In this document: one piece after another, positions 29,682-38,561 of the stretch
Position numbering within the stretch: position 1 is the stretch's first letter
How the letters are laid out: each line of letters opens with the position of its first letter
Assembly (NCBI GenBank): GCA_001916965.1
Contig: MNTL01000048.1
Span: 40,084 to 104,083 of the forward strand
DNA: 64,000 bases
Direction: 5' to 3'
From: Roseburia sp. CAG:10041_57
Lineage (GTDB): Bacteria > Bacillota > Clostridia > Lachnospirales > Lachnospiraceae
The notes under the pieces: model-generated
Database searches by the model: none
What the model was told of the DNA's origin: nothing
What the model saw: the letters and a program-made list of their open reading frames with translations, nothing else
Position numbers and translations under genes: made by a program

Positions 29682-31328
29682 ATGTCAGATTTATTAAGAA
29701 TGACCGGTATGTACTCAGGAATGGATACAGAGAGCATCGTATCCCAGTTAGTCAAGACCAAGAGTACCAAGGTAACCAATTTAAAGAACGAACAGAAGAA
29801 GCTGGAGTGGAAGCAGACCGCATGGCAGGACTTAAACTCCAAGATTTACAATATGTACAGTAAGACTCTGTCAAACCTGCGTCTGACCAGTGCATACAGT
29901 AAGAAATCAACTGTAAGCTCTGATTCTACCAAGGCAACAGTAGTTGCCAGCGAAGGTGCAGTAAATGGAACACAGACATTACAGGTAAACAAGCTTGCTA
30001 AATCAGGTTACCTGACCGGGGCTAAGCTGGCTGGTAAGACAACAACTACAACAGGCACAGATGGAAAAGACGTAACTAAAGTAGTAAACTGGGAAACTAC
30101 GGATAAATTATCAGAAATTGATAGCAATCTTACAGGTAAGACCATCAGTCTTACAACAGGAACAGGTACAGATGCTAAGACTACAGACATCGAAATTACA
30201 GCAGATATGACAATCAATGACCTGGTTGCCAAATTCAAAGACGCAGGAGTGAATGCCAGCTTTGATACAACCAATCAGAGATTTTTTATCAATTCAACAG
30301 GAACAGGTTCTGCTAAGAACTTCACCTTGAGTTCGGATGATAGTACAGCACTGGCTTCTTTGGGATTAGATCCAAATGCTACTTATACAGATATCAATGG
30401 TTCTAAGAATTCCTGTGTTAAGATTGAAGGACAGGATGCAGAAATCGTATTGAATGGTGCAACTTTTACATCAGATTCCAATACATTCTCAATTAACGGT
30501 CTGACAATCAATACATTAGGTGTTACAGATGAAGAGATTTCTATTGTTACATCTACAGATTATGATGGTATCTATAATACGATCAAAGACTTCCTGACAG
30601 AGTATAATGATCTGATCAATGAGATGGATAAGCTCTACAATGCTGATTCTGCCAGAAAGTACGATATGCTGACAGATGATCAGAAGGAAAGCATGACAGA
30701 TGATGAAGTAGAACAGTGGGAAGATAAGATCAAGAGTGCTCTTCTTCGTAAAGATAACAGCCTGTATAATGTCATGAATACACTGACTTCCACTATGATG
30801 GAAGGCTACTATGAAAATAATCTTTCAGATAAAGAAAAGAAAAATATGACTTCCAGTGAAATTGCTGCATGGTATAAAGAGAATGGAGGTAAGAAGCACT
30901 ATCTGTCCGATTATGGTATTGGTACACTGAGCTATTTTGAAGCACAGGATAATGAGCATCATGCTTATCATATTAATGGTGATGCAGATGATGAATTTAC
31001 TTCTACCAAAGAAGACAAGTTAAAGGCTGCCATTGCAGATGACCCTGAAGGAACTGCTAATTTCTTTGCTACATTATGTAAGTCACTGTATAGCAAACTG
31101 GATGAGACGATGAGTGAGTCCACAGATTACAGCAGTATTTATAAGGTATATAACGATAAGCAGTTGAAGAAGGACTATAATGATTATACAAAGAAGATTA
31201 GTGACGCAGAAGACGAGCTGAATGATTATGAAGACAGATGGTATAATAAGTTCAGTAAGATGGAAGTAGCTTTGTCCAAGTTACAGTCTCAGACGAGTTC
31301 TATTTCCAGTATGTTAGGAAGTAACTAA
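29682..31328 (+). CDS. fliD: flagellar filament capping protein FliD
   Basis: FliD sits at the filament tip and helps flagellin fold and insert. The 548-residue protein shows the conserved start (MTGMYSGMDTESIVSQLVK), an N-terminal coiled coil, a beta-rich middle with TLQVNKLA repeats typical of the FliD N domain, and a C-terminal helix. GGGAGG 8 nt upstream fixes the start at 29682. It is in an operon with flaG and fliS. Confidence 0.95.
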   Translation: MSDLLRMTGMYSGMDTESIVSQLVKTKSTKVTNLKNEQKKLEWKQTAWQDLNSKIYNMYSKTLSNLRLTSAYSKKSTVSSDSTKATVVASEGAVNGTQTLQVNKLAKSGYLTGAKLAGKTTTTTGTDGKDVTKVVNWETTDKLSEIDSNLTGKTISLTTGTGTDAKTTDIEITADMTINDLVAKFKDAGVNASFDTTNQRFFINSTGTGSAKNFTLSSDDSTALASLGLDPNATYTDINGSKNSCVKIEGQDAEIVLNGATFTSDSNTFSINGLTINTLGVTDEEISIVTSTDYDGIYNTIKDFLTEYNDLINEMDKLYNADSARKYDMLTDDQKESMTDDEVEQWEDKIKSALLRKDNSLYNVMNTLTSTMMEGYYENNLSDKEKKNMTSSEIAAWYKENGGKKHYLSDYGIGTLSYFEAQDNEHHAYHINGDADDEFTSTKEDKLKAAIADDPEGTANFFATLCKSLYSKLDETMSESTDYSSIYKVYNDKQLKKDYNDYTKKISDAEDELNDYEDRWYNKFSKMEVALSKLQSQTSSISSMLGSN

Positions 31329-31384
31329 TCAATAGATCATAAGGGAGTTGTTCGGACAGACAGCACAGAAAGAGGGAAAAGCGC

Positions 31385-31852
31385 ATGCTGAAACAAAATG
31401 GTTATGCACAGTATCAGAACAGCAGAATTATGACAGCTTCACCGGCAGAGTTGACACTTATGTTATATGAAGGAGCTATCAAATTCGGTAACATCGCAAT
31501 TATGGCAATGCAGAATAACGATCCTTCCAAGGCGCATGAAAATGTGGTAAAGGTTGAGAAAATTATTCAGAATTTCAGAGACACACTGGATAAGAAATAT
31601 CCTGTCTGGGAAGATTTCGAGAAAGTGTATACATATTTACTGAGAAGATGCCACGAAGCGAATATTGCCAAAGATCCGGAGATTATGGAAGAAGTAGTGG
31701 GACATTTACGTTCTATGCGTGATAACTGGAAAGAAGTTATGAAGAAAGTTGCATCAGACAGAGATAATCCCAGTGCACAGAGCAGAATTGCCGGAGGTCA
31801 GCATAATACAATTGGCTATGCGCCAACCATGGCAAGAAGAACAGGAACCTGA
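31385..31852 (+). CDS. fliS: flagellin export chaperone FliS
   Basis: The 155-residue protein begins with the family pattern (YAQYQNSRIMTASPAELTLM) and has the four-helix chaperone core to about residue 125. It binds the C-terminus of flagellin and stops early polymerisation. A 25-residue polar tail is additional to the usual length. It lies in the flaG-fliD operon. Confidence 0.94.
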   Translation: MLKQNGYAQYQNSRIMTASPAELTLMLYEGAIKFGNIAIMAMQNNDPSKAHENVVKVEKIIQNFRDTLDKKYPVWEDFEKVYTYLLRRCHEANIAKDPEIMEEVVGHLRSMRDNWKEVMKKVASDRDNPSAQSRIAGGQHNTIGYAPTMARRTGT

Positions 31853-31886
31853 CAGAAAGACCAGAGTGTAAAACAGGGGGAAAGGC

Positions 31887-32363
31887 ATGACAGAAGGATA
31901 TTTGCAGATTTTAATAGAAAGCCTTGAAAAGAAGATCATTGTATTGAATCAGATTATTGAACTGGACAAAAAGCAGGCAGAGATCAGTGCTCACCAGCCA
32001 ATGGATATGGAGGCATATGATGAAGTCGTGGAAGCAAAAGATAAGCTTGTTGATGAAATCAATAAGCTCGATGATGGGTTCAGCTCAACCTATGAATTAA
32101 TAGGGGATGAGGTGAAGAATCATCCACAGCAGTACCGTGAACAGGTACAGAAGCTTCAGGAGCTCATCAGAGCTGCGGTAGATAAGGGCGTTACAATAGA
32201 AGCCCAGGAGAAGCGTAATAAAGCTGCCCTTGATACAGTATTTCGTATGAAACGGCAGGAGATTAGACAGATGAAGGTCTCCACATCTGCTGCATCGAAA
32301 TATTATAAGAACATGAGCAGAATCAATAATATCGATCCACAGTTGATGGATAAGAAGAAATAA
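31887..32363 (+). CDS. FliT/FlgN-like flagellar chaperone (putative)
   Basis: A 158-residue, highly helical and charged protein follows fliS, where fliT is usual. It has no diagnostic motif beyond helices (KDKLVDEINKLDDGF). The gene position and length suggest an export chaperone for FliD or another late substrate. A similar helical protein lies at 55296-55763. A bidirectional-looking terminator follows. Confidence 0.7.
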   Translation: MTEGYLQILIESLEKKIIVLNQIIELDKKQAEISAHQPMDMEAYDEVVEAKDKLVDEINKLDDGFSSTYELIGDEVKNHPQQYREQVQKLQELIRAAVDKGVTIEAQEKRNKAALDTVFRMKRQEIRQMKVSTSAASKYYKNMSRINNIDPQLMDKKK

Positions 32364-32378
32364 AAGATAAGAATCAGA

Positions 32379-32409
32379 AAAAGCCGGACAGCAAAAATGT
32401 CCGGCTTTT
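32379..32409 (+). terminator. terminator of the flaG-fliT operon
   Basis: A perfect 12-bp stem (AAAAGCCGGACA / TGTCCGGCTTTT) with a 7-nt loop. Confidence 0.93.
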
Positions 32410-32425
32410 ATCATATAGAAAGACA

Positions 32426-32457
32426 GCAAAAGAGCCGCTTCGTCAAGCGGCTCTTTG
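32426..32457 (-). terminator. terminator of the reverse-strand flagellin gene
   Basis: Inverted repeat AGAGCCGCTT / AAGCGGCTCT with a CGTC loop. On the reverse strand it is followed by a T-rich tract, so it ends the flagellin transcript. Confidence 0.85.
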
Positions 32458-32519
32458 CTCTTATGGTAGCATGAACGCGAATGCTTATATCATTCAGATG
32501 TCTCTGCTATGCCTTAGAA

Positions 32520-33941
32520 TTAGCTTAATAAGGAAAGTACACCCTGATTAGCCTGATTAGCCTGAGCTAACATGGACTGACCAGCCTGCTGCAAGATATT
32601 GTTCTTGGAATACTTAACCATCTCTTCAGCCATATCTGTATCACGGATCTGGCTTTCAGCAGCTGTAGTATTCTCAACAACGTTATCCAGGTTGTTGATA
32701 GTATGCTCTAATCTATTCTGAATAGCACCGAGAGAAGATCTCTGAGCGGATACCTTGGCAATTGCATCAGCGATAGAATCAATAGCGTAGGTTGCAGACA
32801 TGCCAGTCTTATCCTTTACATTCAGACCATAGATACCAAGACCTGTTGTATCCAATGAAGCTACCTTAACGGAAATCTTATTGGTCATATCGGCATCAGC
32901 ACCTACATGAAGGCTGAAATTAAGGTCTTCTTTAGTTACAGCTTCAGCTCTGTCGAAGACAAACTGAACAGCGTCTTTACCTTTGATCAACTGCTTGTTG
33001 TCTGTTACATCAATAGAAATTTGTTTCTGATTAGCACCTACATTGTTGGCAAGAGAAAGCTCTTTAGCCATATATTCATATGCTTTATCTGCAGTGATGA
33101 TAGAAGATTCGTTATCATCAACACCGTCGGCAGTGCCACCTGCGCCACCAACCTTATCAGTGATGACATTGTAGGTTTTACCATTAAATTTAACAGAGGT
33201 AAGTTTTCCACCATTAATACGCTTTTCTATGGAGTCCTTAGTAATGAGATTCTTTGCTTCGTCTTCTTCGTCAGCAGTGTCTACAATTGTGTATTGAACA
33301 CCATTTAATGTAACCTGACTTCCGGTTGCCATAGTAAGGGCGGCAACAGAATCAGCTACGTTTTTAGCAGTTGCATCACCAATTGTATATGTAGTTCCGC
33401 CAATGCTTACAGAATCACCAAGCTTCAGAGTATTGATAGTAAATGTCGCACTGTTTGCTCCAGTTACTAATTTACCTTCAAGACCAGCGTCCTTAGCAGA
33501 GAGCTTCACGGTTTTATCACTTGTGTCACCTTTTAACATATAAAGTTCATTGAACTTTGTAGTCTCTGCAACTCTGTCGATTTCAGTTAATAACTGATCA
33601 ACTTCATCCTGTACAGTCTGCCTGTCATCTGTAGACATAGTGCCGTTAGCTGCCTTTACTGCTAATTCATTCATTCTCTGTAACATATCGTGAACTTCTG
33701 TCAGAGCACCTTCAGCAGTCTGCACGGCACTGATACCGTCTTCCGCATTAGCGGAAGCCTGATCCAGACCACGGATCTGCTTTCTCATCTTCTCGGAAAT
33801 GGCAAGACCTGCTGCATCATCTGCTGCACGGTTTACTCTGTAACCGGAAGAGAGCTTCTCTGTGGACTTAGCCAGAGAACCTGTTGTGATACCTAACATT
33901 CTGTTTGCGTTCATTGCTGATAAATTGTGCTGTACTACCAT
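32520..33941 (-). CDS. fliC: flagellin A
   Basis: This 473-residue filament protein has conserved D0/D1 helices at both ends (SAMNANRMLGITTGSLAKST, AADDAAGLAISEKMR; C-terminal SMLAQANQANQGVLSLL). A variable centre (about 155-370) is rich in Lys, Asp and Thr. The canonical TLR5-contact segment LQRMNELAVKAANGT is intact. The ribosome site lies in ATACAAGGAGGT, which fits the CsrA consensus. The gene is divergent from the paralog at 34733 and shares an identical 29-nt start region with it. Confidence 0.97.
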   Translation of the reverse strand: MVVQHNLSAMNANRMLGITTGSLAKSTEKLSSGYRVNRAADDAAGLAISEKMRKQIRGLDQASANAEDGISAVQTAEGALTEVHDMLQRMNELAVKAANGTMSTDDRQTVQDEVDQLLTEIDRVAETTKFNELYMLKGDTSDKTVKLSAKDAGLEGKLVTGANSATFTINTLKLGDSVSIGGTTYTIGDATAKNVADSVAALTMATGSQVTLNGVQYTIVDTADEEDEAKNLITKDSIEKRINGGKLTSVKFNGKTYNVITDKVGGAGGTADGVDDNESSIITADKAYEYMAKELSLANNVGANQKQISIDVTDNKQLIKGKDAVQFVFDRAEAVTKEDLNFSLHVGADADMTNKISVKVASLDTTGLGIYGLNVKDKTGMSATYAIDSIADAIAKVSAQRSSLGAIQNRLEHTINNLDNVVENTTAAESQIRDTDMAEEMVKYSKNNILQQAGQSMLAQANQANQGVLSLLS

Positions 33942-33948
33942 AATAAAT

Positions 33949-33960
33949 ACCTCCTTGTAT
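33949..33960 (-). promoter_or_regulatory. ribosome site overlapping a CsrA consensus site (flagellin A)
   Basis: On the reverse strand the sequence reads ATACAAGGAGGT. The SELEX consensus for CsrA is RUACARGGAUGU, so 11 of 12 positions fit. The ribosome would be blocked by bound CsrA. Confidence 0.6.
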
Positions 33961-34052
33961 TTGACATGGACAAATCCTTTTGCCCGTTAATTGTTTGCGA
34001 ATTAAATAGAATTAATTATTTCGCATCCCCTATGAAATTGTATATAATAACA

Positions 34053-34100
34053 GGAACTGCCTTATATACGACAGTTGGCCACCTGTTTACAGGCAGTCCC
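34053..34100 (-). promoter_or_regulatory. long stem-loop in the flagellin A 5' leader
   Basis: The arms GGAACTGCCT and AGGCAGTCCC pair over 10 bp with one wobble, around a second inner hairpin (CAGTTGG / CCACCTG). It lies inside the 220-nt leader. Its role is unknown. Confidence 0.5.
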
Positions 34101-34169
34101 TGATATTACCATAGCTGGTAGTAGTATTGATACAGTATCTAACATATAATTGTACCAATTACATATACT

Positions 34170-34196
34170 ATATCGACAACTCTACATAAATAGTTA
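34170..34196 (-). promoter_or_regulatory. sigma-28 type promoter for flagellin A
   Basis: On the reverse strand: TAAC, a 15-bp spacer and GTCGATAT, one mismatch in each element to TAAA-N15-GCCGATAT. It predicts a leader of about 220 nt. Confidence 0.6.
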
Positions 34197-34240
34197 ATAT
34201 GAATTATGAAAATAAATAACAAATAATTTTGCAAAAGGTA

Positions 34241-34269
34241 TTGAATATTCTGACAACTTAAGGTATGAT
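34241..34269 (+). promoter_or_regulatory. sigma-A type promoter for a short RNA or long flagellin leader
   Basis: TTGAAT, a 17-bp spacer and TATGAT. The predicted start near 34276 coincides with the first base of a hairpin. Confidence 0.5.
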
Positions 34270-34275
34270 ATAACC

Positions 34276-34393
34276 AGATTCAAGGAAGGAATCTCAGAAG
34301 CTAAAGGAGTGGTTTCTGATATCGGAAAGGATTCACCATATAGTGATTAGTGTATGGTATGTCATCGGATTTCCGAAGGCTTACCTTTTTTTA
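34276..34393 (+). ncRNA. candidate GGA-rich structured RNA, possible CsrA-binding
   Basis: No ORF of note is present. Two adjacent hairpins each place GGA in the loop: AGATTC-AAGGAAG-GAATCT at 34276-34294, and CAGAAGC / GTTTCTG with loop TAAAGGAGTG at 34295-34318. A further long-range stem TCGGAAA / TTTCCGA follows, and a GGTA...TACC stem runs into seven T residues (34386-34392). Six GGA triplets occur in 118 nt. The sigma-28 promoter of the flagellin starts just downstream, so this could be a separate short RNA. It could also be part of a longer leader. Confidence 0.35.
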
Positions 34394-34414
34394 CTAAAAA
34401 ATTAAAAATTGCTA

Positions 34415-34441
34415 TAAAGTTTATCCAATACCAGCCGATAT
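34415..34441 (+). promoter_or_regulatory. consensus sigma-28 promoter for flagellin B
   Basis: TAAAGTTT, an 11-bp spacer and GCCGATAT, a full match to the sigma-28 consensus. It lies 290 nt before the start codon, so the leader is about 285 nt. Confidence 0.9.
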
Positions 34442-34713
34442 ATAAAGTGTAAGGGAGTTAAACAAGTAAATTGATAATTAAATAAGGATGTTGTACTCGA
34501 CATAATCAAGGAAGATGAATAATGGATTATGCAGTATATATTTTGAAGGAACCTTTTTTCTGGTAATAACCTGAAGCAGCCTGTATCAAGCAGGCGCGCC
34601 AAAGCGGGCTGTGGATGGATATTATATATAAGTGGGAATTTGGATACTCACCAAATCCTGAAAAACTGAATAAGGAAACTAAGAAAGTGATTGAAAGGAT
34701 TCAATCGCACAAA

Positions 34714-34725
34714 GTACAAGGAGGT
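34714..34725 (+). promoter_or_regulatory. ribosome site overlapping a CsrA consensus site (flagellin B)
   Basis: GTACAAGGAGGT fits 11 of 12 positions of the CsrA consensus RUACARGGAUGU and contains the AAGGAGG ribosome site. The 285-nt leader also holds about nine further GGA triplets. Confidence 0.65.
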
Positions 34726-34732
34726 ATTTATT

Positions 34733-36172
34733 ATGGTAGTACAACACAATATTTCAGCGATGAACGCAAACAGAATGTTAGGCATCACACAGGGTTCTTT
34801 ATCCAAGTCAACTGAGAAGTTATCTTCCGGTTACAAGGTAAACCGTGCAGCAGATGATGCAGCAGGACTTTCCATCAGTGAGAAAATGCGTAAGCAGATC
34901 AGAGGTTTGGATCAGGCATCTGCAAATGCTGAGGATGGTATCAGTGCAGTACAGACAGCTGAAGGTGCTTTAACAGAAGTTCATGATATGCTTCAGAGAA
35001 TGAATGAGCTGGCAGTTAAGGCTTCTAACGGTACAATGTCATCTGATGATAGACAGACAGTACAGGATGAAGTAGATCAGCTGTTAACAGAAATTGACCG
35101 TGTTGCTGAGACAACAAAGTTCAATGAGACATACCTGTTAAAGGGTGACACATCTAAGAAAGAAATTACACTTTCTGCTAAGGATGCAGGCCTGGATGGT
35201 AAGTTAGTTGGAAATGCTACAGGTGCTACGTTTAGCGTTGCTGAATTAAAAGTAGGAGATACAGTAAGCATTGGTGGAAAAGACTATACAATTGGAGATA
35301 CTATGGCTAATGTAAAAGCTTCTTTTGATACCAATGGTAAGTTTAAAGGAATTGCAGCTGGAAGCCAAGTTACATTGAATGGTACACAGTATACTATTTT
35401 GGCTGGTACTGAAAAGACGGATGATTCAAAAAATCAGATTACACAGTCTGATATGGTAGATCGTATTAATGCTGGAAAAATTACATCTATAAAATATAAT
35501 GGAAATACATATAATGTTATTACTGATGTAAAAGGCGGCGCTAATGGAAAAACTGCTGATGGAGTAGATGATAATGATACATCTATTATCACAGCAGAAA
35601 AGGCATATAGTTTGATGGCACAGGAATTGACACTAGCTAACAATGTTGGTGCTAATAAAGAGGCATCAGAGGTAACTTATAAAAAAACTGCTAATAAAGC
35701 AGATGTTGATGCCAACGGAAATGTAAACTTTACTATAAAGAGTGGAAAAGCAGAGACACAGGAAGACCTTAATTTCAGCCTTCATGTAGGTGCGGACGCT
35801 GATATGACAAATAAGATTGGTGTTAAGATTTCTTCTCTTGATACAACAGGTCTTGGTATCGCAGGTTTAAATGTTAAGGATAGTACAGGTGCATCTGCTA
35901 CATATGCAATTGATTCTATTGCTGATGCAGTTGCTAAGGTATCTGCTCAGAGATCTGCTCTTGGTGCTGTTCAGAACAGATTAGAGCATACTATCAACAA
36001 CTTGGATAACGTTGTTGAGAATACAACATCTGCAGAAAGCCAGATCCGTGATACAGATATGGCTGAAGAGATGGTTAAGTACTCCAAGAACAATATCCTT
36101 CAGCAGGCAGGTCAGTCTATGTTAGCACAGGCTAATCAGTCCAACCAGGGTGTTCTTTCACTCTTAGGCTAA
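34733..36172 (+). CDS. fliC: flagellin B
   Basis: This 479-residue paralog is almost identical to flagellin A in the first 155 and last 110 residues and differs in the central variable region. It starts MVVQHNISAMNANRMLG and ends in SMLAQANQSNQGVLSLLG. The ATG is fixed by AAGGAGG 9 nt upstream; an in-frame upstream ATG at 34691 lies in the leader. A perfect sigma-28 promoter and a CsrA-like ribosome site control it. A terminator follows. Confidence 0.97.
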   Translation: MVVQHNISAMNANRMLGITQGSLSKSTEKLSSGYKVNRAADDAAGLSISEKMRKQIRGLDQASANAEDGISAVQTAEGALTEVHDMLQRMNELAVKASNGTMSSDDRQTVQDEVDQLLTEIDRVAETTKFNETYLLKGDTSKKEITLSAKDAGLDGKLVGNATGATFSVAELKVGDTVSIGGKDYTIGDTMANVKASFDTNGKFKGIAAGSQVTLNGTQYTILAGTEKTDDSKNQITQSDMVDRINAGKITSIKYNGNTYNVITDVKGGANGKTADGVDDNDTSIITAEKAYSLMAQELTLANNVGANKEASEVTYKKTANKADVDANGNVNFTIKSGKAETQEDLNFSLHVGADADMTNKIGVKISSLDTTGLGIAGLNVKDSTGASATYAIDSIADAVAKVSAQRSALGAVQNRLEHTINNLDNVVENTTSAESQIRDTDMAEEMVKYSKNNILQQAGQSMLAQANQSNQGVLSLLG

Positions 36173-36242
36173 TCTTAACCGGATAAACGGTCACAGGAAT
36201 AATGTAGGTAATGCTACATGGATTCCCTACCATAACAAATTG

Positions 36243-36269
36243 AGGGCTACCCAATCGGGTAGCCCTTTC
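36243..36269 (+). terminator. terminator of flagellin B
   Basis: A perfect 10-bp stem (AGGGCTACCC / GGGTAGCCCT) with loop AATC and TTTC. A close relative follows flagellin E. Confidence 0.88.
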
Positions 36270-36321
36270 TATGCCATTATAAAGCAATGATAAAAAACAC
36301 TTAAACAATTCATAAAACATA

Positions 36322-36350
36322 TTGATTTAACCCCATGTTCCCAGTATAGT
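36322..36350 (+). promoter_or_regulatory. sigma-A type promoter for the Rpn-type gene
   Basis: TTGATT, a 17-bp spacer and TATAGT. This promoter is absent from the deleted copy at 40044-40398. Confidence 0.55.
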
Positions 36351-36403
36351 AAAGCGAATGTTGTTGCGCAGCATATTCGGAGATACTATAATGAGGAAAG
36401 GTG

Positions 36404-37249
36404 ATGAACACAATGGGAATGGCAGATGCAGTCACCAAACAGTATATGAAAGAGAATACTGTTTTTGCAGATGCCTTTAATTTTTTACTGTATAATGGAG
36501 AAAATGTGATTCAGCCACAGACGCTGAGAGAACTGGACACAGCGGAGGTAGTGATACCTTTTACAGTAGATGATAAAGGAAAGAAACAGGCACAGGCGGT
36601 ACAGAAATACAGGGATATATTGAAAATGCCTACAGTAATGACAGATGATAAGGCGGCATATGTGCTGTTTGGCGTAGAGGCTCAGACGGATATTCACTAT
36701 GCCATGCCGGTCAGGAATGTCATTTATGATGCCCTGCAATATGGCAGACAGGTAACAGAAGTCAGCAAAAGGAACAGGAAAAATAGCGGTCAGACTATGG
36801 CAGTAACAGATAAGGGACTGTTGCAGCATATCCCGGACTACAGAATTAAATTGATAGATCCTGCTGGGATTGATTCTGACGAAATGGATAAGTTCCATAC
36901 AAGTCTCAGGGAAGTGCTGAGCTATATCAAGTATTCAAAGGATGCTGATAAATTAGCAGAATATATAAATCATAATCAGAGGATGGAGCATCTGGAAGTC
37001 GGTGCAGCGCAGGTGATTAAAGAAGTTACCAATACGAAATTTCAAATACCGAAAGGAATGGAGGAAGTCAATATGTGTGAAGCAATAGAAGTGCTGATGA
37101 AGCGAAGAGAGACTGAAGGTATCACCCAAGGCAAGCTTAGTCTGCTCAAAGAATTGGTAGATGATGGAACACTTACTATGGAAGCTGCTGCTGGTAAGGT
37201 GAATATGTCGGTAGAGGAATTTAAAGAATATACGAAAAAAGAATTATAA
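36404..37249 (+). CDS. Rpn-family nuclease / putative transposase-like protein
   Basis: A protein of about 280 residues contains GVEAQTDIHYAMPVRNVIYDAL, in two pieces here, and an N-terminal DAFNFLLYNGENVI segment. These are typical of Rpn (PD-(D/E)XK) proteins, which promote recombination in E. coli. The C-terminus carries the TQGKLSLLKELVDDGTL helix common in the Clostridial subset. GAGGAAAGG lies before the GTG/ATG starts (36401, 36404, 36413); the exact start is unsure. It sits between flagellin B and a glycosyltransferase and has a paralogous relic at 40044-40398. True activity is not shown. Confidence 0.75.
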   Translation: MNTMGMADAVTKQYMKENTVFADAFNFLLYNGENVIQPQTLRELDTAEVVIPFTVDDKGKKQAQAVQKYRDILKMPTVMTDDKAAYVLFGVEAQTDIHYAMPVRNVIYDALQYGRQVTEVSKRNRKNSGQTMAVTDKGLLQHIPDYRIKLIDPAGIDSDEMDKFHTSLREVLSYIKYSKDADKLAEYINHNQRMEHLEVGAAQVIKEVTNTKFQIPKGMEEVNMCEAIEVLMKRRETEGITQGKLSLLKELVDDGTLTMEAAAGKVNMSVEEFKEYTKKEL

Positions 37250-37260
37250 ATCAGGATATT

Positions 37261-37297
37261 CAGGGGACTGTTACACTATAGTGTGTCAGTCCCTGTT
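37261..37297 (+). terminator. terminator-like hairpin after the Rpn gene
   Basis: GGGACTG pairs with CAGTCCC around a palindromic ACACTATAGTGT. Few T residues follow. A diverged copy lies at 40411-40446. Confidence 0.6.
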
Positions 37298-37455
37298 ATT
37301 TATGACTTTTTATTAAAAGAAAATAGTTTGGAGTTGTAAGAATCTTCTGTTCGATGAAATAATGATAGAATATTCAGATAATTTATGCTATGATATTATA
37401 TATAATAGATAACTTGATGGTGTAAAAAATAGAAAAAGGGGAATGGGAGTTTATC

Positions 37456-38520
37456 ATGTCAAAGGTGCCAATCAGTGTATGCATCATAGCAAAGAATGAA
37501 GAGAAATACATAGAAGAATGTCTGAGAAAATTAAAACCGTATGGTTTTGAGATAGTGGTTGCAGATACTGGATCTACAGATGCAACGAAGGAGCTAGCAT
37601 CCAGATATGCGGACAAAGTAGTAGATTTTACATGGATCAATGACTTTAGCGCAGCGAGAAATTTCTGCGCAAAGCAGGCATCCAACAATTGGATACTGGC
37701 ACTGGATTGCGATGAGTATATAGAGAGTGTAGACATCAGGATTCTTCGAGTGTTATTACAGCAGAAACCCAAGCAGGTCGGCGTGGTACGCATGAAAAAT
37801 ATCCAGCTTCGGGAAAATGATGAGCTTGGATACAGTGTAGATGATTTGCCCAGATTATATAATAGGAACTATTACAGATATGATAAGCCGATTCATGAGC
37901 AGATTATTCCAATCAAAGGGGATTCAGATTCACTGGAAGGCTTTTTGATGCCGATGGAGGTCATTCATCATGGCTATGCGATTAAGGGTGAGGACATGGT
38001 GAAGAAGCAGGAGCGTAATTTGGAAATATTATATGCTGGATTAAAGGATGAACCGGATAATCCATACTATTATTTCCAGATAGGGTGCTCGTTGCAGGTA
38101 CTCAAGAGATATGAAGAAGCAGCACAGGCTTATGAGAAGGGGCTGTCTTTTGAACCATCCACAGACAGAACTTATGTAATTGAGATGATCACATCACTGG
38201 CAAATGTGTATTCTGATATGGGAAGAAAAGCAGATGCACTGGCATTAATGGATCGTTATGCAGAGAGCTGCAATTATGCGAACTTCGTCTTTTGCCATGC
38301 CAATATACTCTTAGAGAATGACCAGCCGATCAAGGCAGTCATGAATTATCTCAAGGCCACGATGATGAAGGATTCTAATACATTGGGTGAGAGACTTCTG
38401 ACCTGCTATGAACGGGTAATTGCCATTTATCAAAAGACAGGAAATGAGGATCTGGCAAAGCCTTTTGAACAGAAATATCTGGAATGCAGGGCTGAAAGAG
38501 AACGAATTGTAAATAAGTAA
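37456..38520 (+). CDS. family 2 glycosyltransferase with TPR-like C-terminus
   Basis: The 354-residue protein has a GT-A fold (about 1-230): the start VCIIAKNEEKYIEECL, nucleotide-binding D37 in ADTGSTDA, and the DxD motif D84-C-D86 in LDCDEY. The C-terminal 130 residues look like TPR helices (EEAAQAYEKGLSFEPS). It lies between flagellin genes, as do the paralogs at 45288 and 46373, so flagellin O-glycosylation is likely. Donor sugar and site are unknown. An AAAGGGGAATGGG sequence precedes the ATG. Confidence 0.88.
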   Translation: MSKVPISVCIIAKNEEKYIEECLRKLKPYGFEIVVADTGSTDATKELASRYADKVVDFTWINDFSAARNFCAKQASNNWILALDCDEYIESVDIRILRVLLQQKPKQVGVVRMKNIQLRENDELGYSVDDLPRLYNRNYYRYDKPIHEQIIPIKGDSDSLEGFLMPMEVIHHGYAIKGEDMVKKQERNLEILYAGLKDEPDNPYYYFQIGCSLQVLKRYEEAAQAYEKGLSFEPSTDRTYVIEMITSLANVYSDMGRKADALALMDRYAESCNYANFVFCHANILLENDQPIKAVMNYLKATMMKDSNTLGERLLTCYERVIAIYQKTGNEDLAKPFEQKYLECRAERERIVNK

Positions 38521-38561
38521 CAGAAGAATAAATCGAGCATGGATGCGAGAGGAATAAAATT

